Positions 44,390 through 55,674 of a DNA stretch of 64,000 nt are shown piece by piece. Under the pieces are notes generated by a model. The model saw nothing but the letters and a program-made list of their open reading frames with translations, ran no database searches and was not told the DNA's origin. The stretch lies in contig LR746278.1 of NCBI GenBank assembly GCA_902729315.2, positions 4,811,411 to 4,875,410 of the forward strand, in the 5' to 3' direction. Position 1 is the first letter of the stretch. The number at the start of each line of letters is the position of its first letter. The position numbers and the translations under genes were made by a program. This stretch comes from Spirodela intermedia (taxonomy: Eukaryota > Streptophyta > Magnoliopsida > Alismatales > Araceae).

Positions 44390-47292
44390 AGACACATCCT
44401 GAAAGGAATTGATTAAGCCCATATTATAGACATGTCCAGTATAGGTATTAGGTGAAAGTGCTTTCATAAGAGGGTCAACAAACATAAGATCAGTTCTAAT
44501 GTGCTCAATAGATACCAATTGATATCTAATTTTCTCATTCACAATTAAAAACTTGTCCTCCATGTGCTTGCATGCACATGAAATCTTGTTATTATTGGAG
44601 AACTTAACTGCAACTTTACAGTCATAATATAGTTGTATGGGTTTCTATATGGAGTTCGTGTAACTCTTAAATGTGTAGTGAAGTTCTTTATCTATATAGT
44701 TTGTGAAGATGTGTAGAAATATGCTACATACTCAGCCCATAGTAAATGCTATAACTATCTTCTACTTAGTACTAGAACATGAAATAGTTCCACTAATAAG
44801 TACAAAAATATAACTAGAAGTAGACTTTCTAATATCTAAACATCAAGCAAAGTCCAAGTTGGAGAATTCAATGACCTCTGATTGATCTGTTTACTTGTAT
44901 GCCAGAATCAAATCTTTGGTTCCTTACAAATATTGTAGAACCTTCTTTTTAGCTTGTCAATACATGATTATGAGATCACTTTGACATCTTTCTAGATATT
45001 CAATTACAAATGTTAAATCTGGTTATGTATATGTTTGTGCATAGTTAAGAGAATCAATTATCATTATATGAAGTTTTTCCTTAATTAGAAGTATGTCTGC
45101 ATCCGAATGATGACTTTGCAACTTCCTTGATTTGTCACCCTTAACTAAGGGGGCTTATTACGAGAACAATTTTTCATTGAAAACTTCTTTAACACATTTG
45201 ATGTATAGGACCTTTGAGATAGCCTTATAATGCTCAAAGACTTATCATTGTGAACTTTTATTTCAATTACATAATGAGCTTGACCTATGTCTTTCATATC
45301 AAAGTTTTTAGATAAAAAATTCTTAGTCTCCTTTAACAAATTAAGGTTTGAACTAGCAAGTAAAATATCATCTATATAAAACATAAGTGGTATCTATCTA
45401 CTCTCACTTTCCTTCAAGTATATACATTGATTAATAATATTTTCCTTAAGCCCAAATTTCATGATAACTTTATTAAATTTGAAGTACTAATTTATATATA
45501 TATATATTTTCAACATGTAAATCTTATGTTCTTTACCTTCTACCTCAAATATTTGAGGTTGTAGCATGTATATTTCTTCATTTAATTTACCATTTATGAA
45601 AGCCATTTTCACATCTATTTGATGTAGTTATAAATCAAAATGAGCTATTGACGTCATGACTATCCTTAATGAGTCTTTAGATGAAACATAAGAAATTTTT
45701 TCATAATAGTCAATGCCCTCTCTTTGTGCGAAACCCTTTGCCAAAAGTTTGGCTTTATATCATTCAACTGAACCATCAAATTTAATTTGCTTGTATAAAT
45801 CCATTTACAACCAATTGGTTTCTTAGCTGAAGGTAAGTCAATGATTTCCTAGACCTATTGAGGATCCATTGAGACAAGCTCATCATTCATTACTTGCAAC
45901 CAATGATCAAAAATCATACAATTTTATAGTTTGTGAAAACATAATGAGGTCAGTTGTCTCTTGACCCATGTCTTCACCCAAGAATAATGCAAGTCGACTA
46001 TCTAGTAAGCTAAATTTTCTGTCAAAAAAATGCTTTCACATTGTAAAAGGTAGAGAAGCCTTTCTTTCGCGAGCTAGTCCCTACCAATAGAAAAAAGAGT
46101 TGCAACTACTTCCATCTCCACCACCTCTATCTGCATCTCGGGATCAATTTCTCCATCATCAGCCTTGAAATCCATTCAAGAATTGGTTCAAGCAACCAAC
46201 TTTTTAATTAGCCAAGTGGTACATTATATTTTTGTATTGATTCTGCCACCTACCCTCATCAACTCTTTAAGAACAATAATTGTTCTCAAGTTCCACTACG
46301 TATGATCGTCCAATCACCAACTATTCTTTCATGCTTTCTATTTTATCTGTCCATTAGTAATGATCATATAGTTGTTCTTGTTGTTGTTCTTGAGTGGACA
46401 TACTTACCTTTTGAATGTTGTCCCTTATTGGGATAACATACAATAAGTAGACCTCTGTCTCTTGGGTAGGAAAAACATCATTGATCTCAGTAGGAACTTC
46501 ATGAGCTACATGGTGTCTTCCTCAAACTCCTCAACAATAAAATCCCAAAGAACATTCACACTAACATAGTCATCTTCTAAGAAGACAACTTGATTAGTGT
46601 CAACTATCCTTGTGGTATGTATGTGTAGGAAAATAATTAGATAGCCAATGAAATAATCACTGACTATCCTTAAATCTAGAGTTTTCTTATGTGGGTTATA
46701 AAGTTTACCTTTGTACATTCCTAAATGCACATGTAGCCTAAATAGGGTTTTTTTCTTAATCCATAACTCATAGAGAGTTTTCCATACAGACTTCCAAAGA
46801 ACCTTATTTAGAATATACATAGTTGTCTTTAAAACTTACCCCACATTGAGGTTAGCAGTGTAGAGTGGCTCATCATAGCCCTCACCATTTCTTTAAGTGT
46901 CATGTTAGGTTTCTCGGACATTATGTATTGAGATACTATGTCATTTTCCTTAAGGAAAAGTGCAAATGGTTTTGACATTTGTATGTCTTAGTGTACTTAT
47001 CATAGTATTCATCATCTCTATCAGATTTGACTGACTTAATAAGTATTCTTTGTTATTTCTCTACATCTAATTAAAAATCCTTAAACACGCTAATGACTTG
47101 AGTTTTGTCATAAATGAGGTAAAGATACATATACATAGAGTAGTCATTGATGAAAGTGGTAACAAGATACTTTTGATTTGTAAAGTAAAGTTCAAAAGGT
47201 CCACATACATTAGTATGAATCAAATCTAATATACTTTTGTATTTTGTGGCATTTTTCTTGTATATGTTAATTATTTTGGCCTTTATAATAAT
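44390..47292 (-). mobile_element. Decayed Copia pol: integrase, reverse transcriptase, RNase H
   Basis: Minus-strand order is integrase (about 47290-46500), reverse transcriptase (about 45900-45145), RNase H (about 44760-44390). Readable pieces are ILDLIHTNVCGPF and SDRDDEYYDK (integrase core), KLYNPHKKTLDLRIVSDYFI and NQVVFLEDDY (integrase C-terminus), MFYIDDILLASSNLNLLKE (the YVDD active-site box, here YIDD), and VDPLMKALSPNTY...MGLI (end of RNase H). Stop codons and frameshifts are frequent. Its 5' end is cut by the inverted repeat at 47293, so no gag belongs to it here. Confidence 0.85.
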
Positions 47293-47626
47293 TGATGTGC
47301 ACTTCTCATTATGTTTAAATGCATACTATTTAATAATATTTATAACTAAGACTTAATAAAATATTAGTATAGAAGTAAGTCTCAAGTCAGACACAAGAAG
47401 ATTGATTAATCTATTGTGAAAACTAATTTAGTTTATATATAGAGTGATTTTAATATTTTATCTCTATTTAAATCACTTTATATATAAATTAAATTAGTTG
47501 TCATGACAGATTAATCAATCTCTTTGTGTTTAACCTGAGACTTATTTCTATATTAATATTTTATTAAGTCTTAATTATAAATATTATTAGATAGTGTGCA
47601 TTTAAACACACGACAGGTGCACAACA
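47293..47626. repeat. 334-bp near-perfect inverted repeat (foldback/MITE-like)
   Basis: The left arm starts TGATGTGCAC and the right arm ends GTGCACAACA; arms of about 150 bp pair almost completely, with matching blocks such as TTAATAATATTTATAA and AAGACTTAATAAAATATTA, folding around a short AT-rich centre near 47460. No coding sequence or clear target duplication is seen. Each arm is related to the first ~175 bp of the element at 10386. The palindrome lies exactly between a truncated Copia integrase (left) and a truncated Gypsy gag (right). A transcript would fold into a long hairpin able to feed small-RNA production; that is inference. Confidence 0.85.
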
Positions 47627-48010
47627 CCCTCCTAATAGAATTCATTTTTCCTAGTAAATAAAATTTCTTAAGGAATGCTGCCTCCATATTAGTCCATGAA
47701 TTTAGCTCTTGGACCAAGGCACATGAAGCTAGTCAGCTTTTTCTTTGAGTGTGAAGGAGAATAATCTCATCTTCACTATCTCAATGGGAATGTTGGGATA
47801 ATGCAAAATCTTACAAACTTGTGAGAAATCTTCCAAATGTTTATATGGCTCTTCGTGAGTCATCCCATGAAAATGTGATAACATTTGTACAAGATGATGA
47901 TCAACTCTAAAGTTGACATCATTCTGAATAGGAGCATTGATTCTATTCATTGGTCTGTACTATAAGGGAGCTGAGTGATCTTTAAGATGCATTCTTCTAT
48001 TTTTCCTTTG
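47627..48010 (-). mobile_element. Truncated Gypsy gag fragment
   Basis: The open frame 47729-47950 (minus) and the sequence just beyond read as a Retrotrans_gag domain: HHLVQMLSHFHGMTHEEPYK, HLEDFSQVCKIL, IPIEIVKMRLFSFTLKEKAD, a stop where Trp is expected, then WTNMEAAFLKKFYLLGKMNS. The HF.G....EDP..HL..F and AFL.KF(F/Y)..GK patterns are typical of Ty3/Gypsy (Athila/Tat-like) gag. The gene stops being recognisable exactly where the inverted repeat ends (47626). Confidence 0.8.
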
Positions 48011-50440
48011 GTTTCCTCCTATTTTTTGTTTTTTTTTCCATAGTCACTTTTACTTATGATGATTCTCCTAACTCTTTTACTAGGGGAATGACTATGTCCT
48101 TCTAGGATCTATGTGCTTGCATTTGCTTACTTCTAACTTTGTTAATTTGTTCTACGCTGTCTACTTATTACTATGACAGTTTGATATATCTTGACTAGTA
48201 GGACATGTGTAGAAAATCCTCAATGATCTTAATGAACAAAATTACAAAAAATATTCAAAATTACTATTTTCAGAAGATGTAATCTTTACAAGTAATCTGA
48301 ATTGAGAAAGAACAGATAGTTTAGTATATATTGATCATGTGCAAGAATTAGGTAGCTTGTAATAAAAATTTATGTCCTTACTTTCAAGGTGACCTCTTTA
48401 ATGCTTCAGAAAAATTTCGGAACTTACTAGATTTTTAAAACAGAATTTCCAATAGACAGATCTTAGCCACCAAAACTAAAAAAATAGAATTTTAGCCAAT
48501 TATCCCACAGAGATGTAGCAGTTATGATTGATAAAATTATCAGAAAAATCATCTAATGTAGAAAAACAGGTGAAAAATTTTAAAGTCGAATTTTGAGATT
48601 TCTACATGTTTTGAGGCTAATTTTTCTGCCTGAGGTTTCCCTTGCCTCATCTTATCACAATAGATGTTCAATGTGACTGTTAATATAAGTCGCAACACAA
48701 AATAGGGGTTAGACAATCAATTTTGAATCTATTCATAGATTAATATCCTTAATTAATCCTGCAAGTTAGATTTCCAATCTTTGTAAGCACACACTATAAC
48801 TATTTTGAGAAATTCACCCTTTATGAAGATAAAGAAGGTAGTTAAAATTTCAAATATATTCAATTCAATATATCAAAAATTGTATGAAAACTTTTAATAC
48901 TTTTAAAAAGAAACTTTTCTCTTGAGGTTGATTTTGCTCAAATAAACCTACCACATTCAACAAAGAAAGTTAAATGACATGATTTAGTGGATATTGTTCA
49001 AGCCAATTTCTTCTAAATTCATATCAAATTTTACTCGATATCTTTGCACAAATTTTTTTGGAGCTCACTTACCTTGTTCTTTAGAATTTCTCTAAGTAAT
49101 TGATTGATATCCACATCACCTTGTCTTCTGTAGATAAAACTCAAGAAACTAAAAACAACTTCATTAAAAATAGAATGCATAAAATCGTTTAGTGCTCGAA
49201 ATTCCCGGAGAACAGCTCCATTTGATGAGTTAGATTTTCTACAAGTGCCATTAGTCCTTAATCTCCTCAATCAAAACTATTATGAGTTATGTTCTAATCT
49301 GATTTGTGAAATACTCGTAGATAGCAGCAAGTCAGGTCGTCTCCTCAGGGAATTTGAGGCTTACTATTTAATGCTCATTCTAATGAAGGATGGAATAGGA
49401 AAGAGAAAAAAGGGTCATGATTGGACGGAGAGAAGAAGGGGGAATGATGAATTGGGAACTAATTTCTCAGATCTAGCTGACGTAAGACAACAATCAACTG
49501 TTCGTATCTTCCCATTTAATTCTTAATTAAAATCTATCTTAAACTAAACTAAACTAAACAAAATCTGCTTCATCTCAAAACTAACCTGGTGTCACCATTC
49601 CTTCTTCCTTACTTCTGCTAGGAAGAGGCATTCACTCAAAGCAGTGAGAGAGACCTCGTTCAGGTGAGATGAGGAGCATTCCGGATGGACACACCTGTAT
49701 TCACACGATGTGGAGCTTGGAAAACCCTGAACCCCTCAAGGTTGGCTGAATCGCCTAAGGCTTCCTTCATCAAAAGCTGTTCATAACATTAGTTTTTTTA
49801 AACATATAGGGCGGTATTCCTTCTTTCTCCTCTCTAGTTCGCCTCTCGAGCACCTCTCGCACACGCAAGAAATTGCTGAAAGGTTCGGGTGGCTTCCTCC
49901 CCCACACAACCACGTTTCGTTAGATCGGTGGACTCCCTCATGAGCTCTCTCCCAGGCCATCAGATCTTTCTCCTGCCAAAATGCCACCTCCTCACTCCTA
50001 CGAGTGATGATTGAGCTGCTATATCACAACCGTTGATGAAGTAGCTATGACCTAAGGCAAAAATTCCTAAAACACTGGAAAATGATTAGAAAAATCACAA
50101 AAGTATATTCAATGTCTAAAATAATCTGATTTAATTAGATAGCCAGATGTGTATAAGGAAGTGATTCTCACAAAATTTTAAGAAATATTTGACATACTAC
50201 TTTGTCTTGAAACATGTTAAATTATTAATGTAAACAACACATTAATAATCTCATAGAACTATAAAATTAACTAAGTTAAGGTGTATTCTAGCACATTATT
50301 CATGTGCTATCACCCATATGGTTTTTATGATTTATTATGCATCTCTTAACCCTAAGTCAACTCATATATAAATGAGTTTAGATTTACCATATTGATTTCT
50401 CCCTTATGCCTAATTTATTATATTTATTTGTTTAAGGGGT
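48011..50440. other. AT-rich retroelement-type debris, no gene recognised
   Basis: In the minus sense this lies upstream of the Gypsy gag and is probably its decayed leader or LTR. A minus frame at 49031-49270 matches nothing I know. A short AAACT repeat lies at about 49538-49560. No primer site or LTR boundary could be fixed. Confidence 0.4.
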
Positions 50441-51740
50441 AATGGGTTTTATTTGAATATTATGTTTCAGGATATATAGGCCCATGGGCCAGCTGGGCAG
50501 CTCACATTAAGGAAGCATTTTCTCTCCCCTCAAATTAAGGAAACTGCCCATTTAAGGTGGGCGGTTCATTTCTTCCTTAATTAGAGGGAGGGCTATGTGG
50601 CACCATCTGATCATCCACACCACTCTCCCTTATTAAACAACCCTTGGGACTATCTCAGCCCCTCAATCAGCCGAATCTAAGGGCTGAGATAAGTCCTAGG
50701 GTGAGGGCAAGTGAGGAGACATCCTAGCAGCCGCCCACCTCCCTTAGGCTGCCCTTGGAGAGAGAAATCTAATCCAAGGGCTGTGCACTCTTCTCCACAA
50801 TTCAAGGGCTGAGAATGGGCACGACCAAGGGGAGAATAAATAGCCATCTAGAGGAGAGAAAAGGCCATTTCGTTCATAGGAGAGGGTGCTCAAGAGGGAG
50901 AAGATGAGATCTCCAAGAACTTCAATCCTTGAGCCAATCTAAGAACAATAAGGAGGGATTCATTTGAGTACTCCAAATGACATACAAAGGCAACTTTCAT
51001 GTATTTGGTTCTTTCATTATGTATTAAATTTTATTTTTAATGAATAAGTTTATTTTCTTATTACATTCTCTTCTTTTTGAGATCCTTTTAGTGAGAAAGC
51101 GTTGATCCGATTGAAGACTAGGTAAAGATTTGATTCTTTGCTCCCTAAAGTGACACTAGATTGATCCTATAATAAAATCCAACTCTTCTACCTTTCTCTT
51201 ACTTTTCTTGATTTATGTGGATCTTTGATTTATCAAGATTGATCACATTTCTAAGAGTGAGTAAGGTAAAGCAGATTTATGATACTTTAAATCTTTCTTT
51301 TGATCCTTCTCTTTTTATGTTATTTTGCTCTTTTGATTCATCAAAGTTGGGCATTCATTGGAAGTAGAGATAAAAAAAGATTAGAAAGTAGTTTAGGAGT
51401 AGATTAATATGCTGTAGTCTTTATATTGATCTCTTAGGTGACATACGAAGATCTAACAAGATTAGAGTTTTTATTTATGTACATTAGGATTAAAGAATTT
51501 ACAATCATCCCATATTTTACCATTTATTTCTCACCTTATTTCTCTTCTCTTGGTGACTTAAAAATCATCAAAATAAGATTCATCTATTCCCACTTTAGTG
51601 TGCTTAAGTCAACTCTCTTCTATTTCCTCATCTTATTCTTCATCAAAAATTCAATCTTGATTAAAAGTTAAATCTCATCTTAGTTTAGACAACTCATTAT
51701 GGTTCGACTCAGATACTCTTTAAACTATACTTATTAGTAT
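50441..51740 (+). mobile_element. Possible LTR sequence, + orientation
   Basis: A GC-richer block (50480-50900) is followed by T-rich sequence with repeated polyadenylation-like motifs near 51000-51060 and ends near a degenerate primer-site-like stretch, TAGTATCATAAGACCC (from 51735). This order resembles U3-R-U5 of a long LTR. No second LTR or coding region was found, so the call is tentative. Confidence 0.3.
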
Positions 51741-52077
51741 CATAAGACCCAGCTCACAAAATGGTTTTACAGGTTTCAGGCAACGAGTTGTATGGATCAA
51801 CTAATAACCTCGAAATTATAAGAATGTGAACTTTGACCGACTACAAAAAAGAAGGATTTTTTAATAATTTACTAATTCAGTTGGACTGGCGACGGCTTTG
51901 ACGGGGGCTACGAGTCGTATTTGCCGGGCGACGGCTTGGTTTCGTCCAATGATGTTTTCAAAGCAGTCGCGCTGTCGCGCACGGAAGGTCTACAAAGTAC
52001 TGACTACCCGCCTGTCGCGCTGGCTGTCCTGTCTCCTCTCCTATACTGAAGTGAAGGAAGAGTAATTTGGAGCCATT

Positions 52078-55000
52078 GTGTCCTCTCTGGGGCCTCCGCT
52101 TCTCCCTGTTATCTTCTTCTCTCTCATCACGGCTTCCTGGGCCGCCGACACCGTCAGCGAAACCATGACTGTGACGGATGGCGGCGGCACTCTCGTCTCC
52201 CCCGGCGGGGTCTTCGAAATGGGCTTCTTCAGCCCCAGTGGCTCCAAGAACAGGTATTTGGGGATATGGTTCAAGAAGGTCCAAGTTCAGAACGTCCTGT
52301 GGGTAGCGAACCGAGGACGGCCGCTGGAAGACTCCAGCGGGGTTCTAAAGTTCAGCGAAACGGGGAACTTAATCGTCGTTGGCAAAGCTGGCGTGGTCGT
52401 CTGGTCGTCGTCTGTGGCGGCTAATGGATACGGGAAGTTTCGTTATCAGAGACGAGAATCGCAACCAATCGAGCGGCGCTTCCTACCTCTGGCAGAGCTT
52501 CGATGAACCTGGGGATACCCTAATCGCCGGCATGAGGTTGGGGGTGAACAAGAAGACCGGCGCTACCCGTCACCTCACCTCGTGGAAGAGCACCGCCGAT
52601 CCGTCTCCCGGGAACTTTACGATGAGGATGAACATCAGAAACCTGCCCCACGTCGTCCTGCTGGAGGGCAACACTGTCAGGTGGAATAGCGGCCCTTGGA
52701 ACGGCGTTACGTTTAGCGGACTCCCGGACATCAATTCCACCGATATGTTCCTGGCCGACGTCATCTACGACGAACAAGAAGTCTACTACCAGATCGAGAA
52801 GACCAGTAGTAATTCGAACCCCATCATAGTGGTCCAACCGTCAGGCTTGGCGGAGCTGCGGTTGTGGAACGCGCGGACCTCGAGTTGGAACAGCTTTTTC
52901 TCAGGCCCGGTGGACCTGTGCGACGCTTATGGCAGATGGGGGCCCAATGGCATCTGCGGTTCTAACATGTCGCCCGTGTGCCAATGCCCGACGGGGTTCG
53001 AGCCGAGGTCGCCGCAGGAGTAGTACCTACGAGACACCACTGGCGGGTGCGTGCGGAAGGTGAAGCTACAGTGCGGTGGAGATGGGTTTCTGCAATTGCA
53101 GGGGATGAAGATGCCAGACACGAAGAACTCAACGGTGAAGATGAACATGACGCTCGAGGAGTGCCACGAGAGTTGCCTCAACGACTGCTCTTGCACTGCC
53201 AACTCCAGTGCCTACGTTAGAAACACAGGAACGGGGTGCGTCACCTGGTTTGGTGACCTCATGGACATCAGGATCGTCGCAAACGGACAGGAAGATTTAT
53301 ACATACGGGTGCCGGGCTCTGTCCTAGGTCTTCCTTTTCTTGCTCCACATATTCTTTTTCTCCTTCCTGTTCTTCATCTTATCGTTCATGTTCTTACTTT
53401 TTCTCCTCGTCCGCTGATAATGATGACTTGTGACAGCAAAATCTGTGAAAGGGAAGAGCAAGCGAAATGCGGCGCTCGTAGCCTCGGCAATCGTCGTCTT
53501 TTCACTGTTCCTGGGAGCTTTGTGCGGTTTAATAGTCAACAGGCGGACAAGGCTCAAGCGTCGGAAGCTGATGATGATTGATGGAGGTAACATGTTAATC
53601 TTCGTTACCTACATCTATATTTACTGAATTGGTATAAGAACAACCTTAACTTCTAATTGGCAGATTGAACAAAATGGTTCTATACATTACTCGACTCTAC
53701 CGTTTATTTATTTTTCCGTAGAAAATCTAATTATTTGACGCTAGCTTAGAGATGCTAGATAATCCATTTTTTAGTATGAAATATGCACCGTTTACGTGGC
53801 ATCATCTTCAATCAGAAGTAGGTATGTGATTCATTTATGTTCAATGGCATGAAACAGCTAGCTCTATACGCTCTTTCACTGGTAAATAAAAAGTATCTTT
53901 ACATTACAATATATATAACGAAATTAAGAATGCATGCACATAAATCATTGTGCTAATAACATTATGATAAATAGATAGACCCCTGAAAAGCTTGCAGCAT
54001 GACTCTTTAAAAGTTCGGAAATATGAATGATTTCCGACTGTATGACCAAGGTCTTGTTAAAGGGAATTTACGCATAATCTATTTTCGTCCCTGTGAGAAA
54101 CTCATACTGATCGCATATTTATTGAAAGTCCCATCTTTGGTGACAGATAAAGGGAAGAAGCACATTGACGTGAGCATCGCTGTGGAGGACTCGGAGCTCC
54201 CATTAATGGAGTACAAAACGATCGTGTCAGCCACTAAGAACTTCTCACTAAGAAACAAGGTTGGCGAAGGCGGATTCGGAACTGTTTATAAGGTAGATTT
54301 CCCAATGAACAAATAGAATGAAGATGTCCATAAATACAAAGTCATGTGTTTTAGAAAGTGACTCATCGAGATGGTTTGCTAGGGAGTCTTGGACGATGGC
54401 CAGGAGGTGGCAGTGAAGATGCTCTCTTGGACCTCTGTTCAAGGGGTCAATGAGTTCATAAACGAGGCAACGCTTATAGCCAAACTTCAACACAAGAACC
54501 TCGTTCGGCTACTCGGCTGCTGCAATCATGGTGAAGAAAGGATGCTGATCTACGAATTCATGGAGAATAGCAGCTTAGACCGCTTTATATTTGGTTAGTA
54601 ATAAAACATTCTCATGTCGAGTAACATAAAATATGTATTTCCATGGCACTTGCTTGATTTTTTTATTCATTATCAAATAATATATGTTGAATGACACTAA
54701 CTTTTAAACTCATTTACTCTTCTTCCAAGGTAGATAGCCTTGCAATATTGATTGGCTGATTAATTAGACCAAGAGATTGATCACTATTGCATTGAATCAG
54801 GCAGAAGAACGTCTGATATTTTAGATTGGAGTCTTCGTTCGGACATCATCCTTGGCGTCGCCCGAGGGCTCATGTACCTCCATCACGACTCGAGATTCAA
54901 GATCATTCATAGAGATCTTAAAGCCAGCAACATCCTCCTCGACGAAGCAATGAACCCAAAAATTTCCGATTTTGGAACTGCGAGGATCTTCGGAGAGCAT

Positions 55001-55674
55001 CAAACCATGGAGAATACGAGAAGGGTTATCGCTACATAGTAAGTACCTATTGATTTACTTTCTTATTTTGAATTTCTCTGATTATGTACCTTATTTATTG
55101 TTTAGCAGTGGATATATGTCTCCGGAGTACGATATAAACGGGATCATCTCACTGAAATCTGATGTCTTCAGCTTCGGAGTTCTTGTCCTAGAGATCCTCA
55201 GTTGTCAGAGAAACGGAGGGATCTATGAAAGCCAAGGTCACCTGAATCTCCTTTCCCATGTGAGTGCTTGAAGACCTTTCAAATAAACAATCAATTCTGA
55301 TGACTAGATTTAAATTTCTTGCCCGTGGTAGTATTCTGTTAACCATGCGATAACCAAGAAACTGCATCCATGGAGGTGTTATAGGCTGGAAGCTATGGCT
55401 AGAAGGTGACTGCCTGGGATTCCTCGACGAGACAATACGCAGTTCCTCAAATCCCAAAGGGATGGTGACGTACGTACAGATTGGCCTGCTGTGTGTTCAA
55501 GAGCACCCGGCCGACCGTCCGACCATGGCTACTGTCGTCATGATGCTGGCGAGCGAAGACTTCCCGCTGCCTTGCCCCAAGCAGCCCGGCTTCCTGGCTC
55601 TAAGTAACTGCAAGCACTCAGCCGAGGTTTCCTCGTCCTGCAGCCTAACAATGACAGTTGTCGATGGTCGGTAG
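52078..55674 (+). pseudogene. G-type lectin S-receptor-like Ser/Thr kinase pseudogene
   Basis: These receptor kinases have a B-lectin, S-locus glycoprotein and PAN extracellular region, one membrane helix and a cytosolic kinase. Exons are 52078-53327, 53437-53586, 54147-54292, 54383-54593, 54801-55038, 55109-55259, 55385-55674; kinase exons of 211, 238 and 151 bp equal those of the intact paralogue at 60927-64000. Readable motifs are GGVFEMGFFSP, VLWVANRGRPL, GGCVRKVKLQCGG, the membrane segment [47 protein letters not shown] and [10 protein letters not shown]. Lesions: no ATG (GTG where the start should be, with an in-frame TAA just upstream), a frameshift near 52415-52425, TAG at 53021-53023 where Trp is expected, and a missing base at the start of the last exon. 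Most of the kinase remains open, so it decayed recently or a partial product is possible. Confidence 0.88.
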
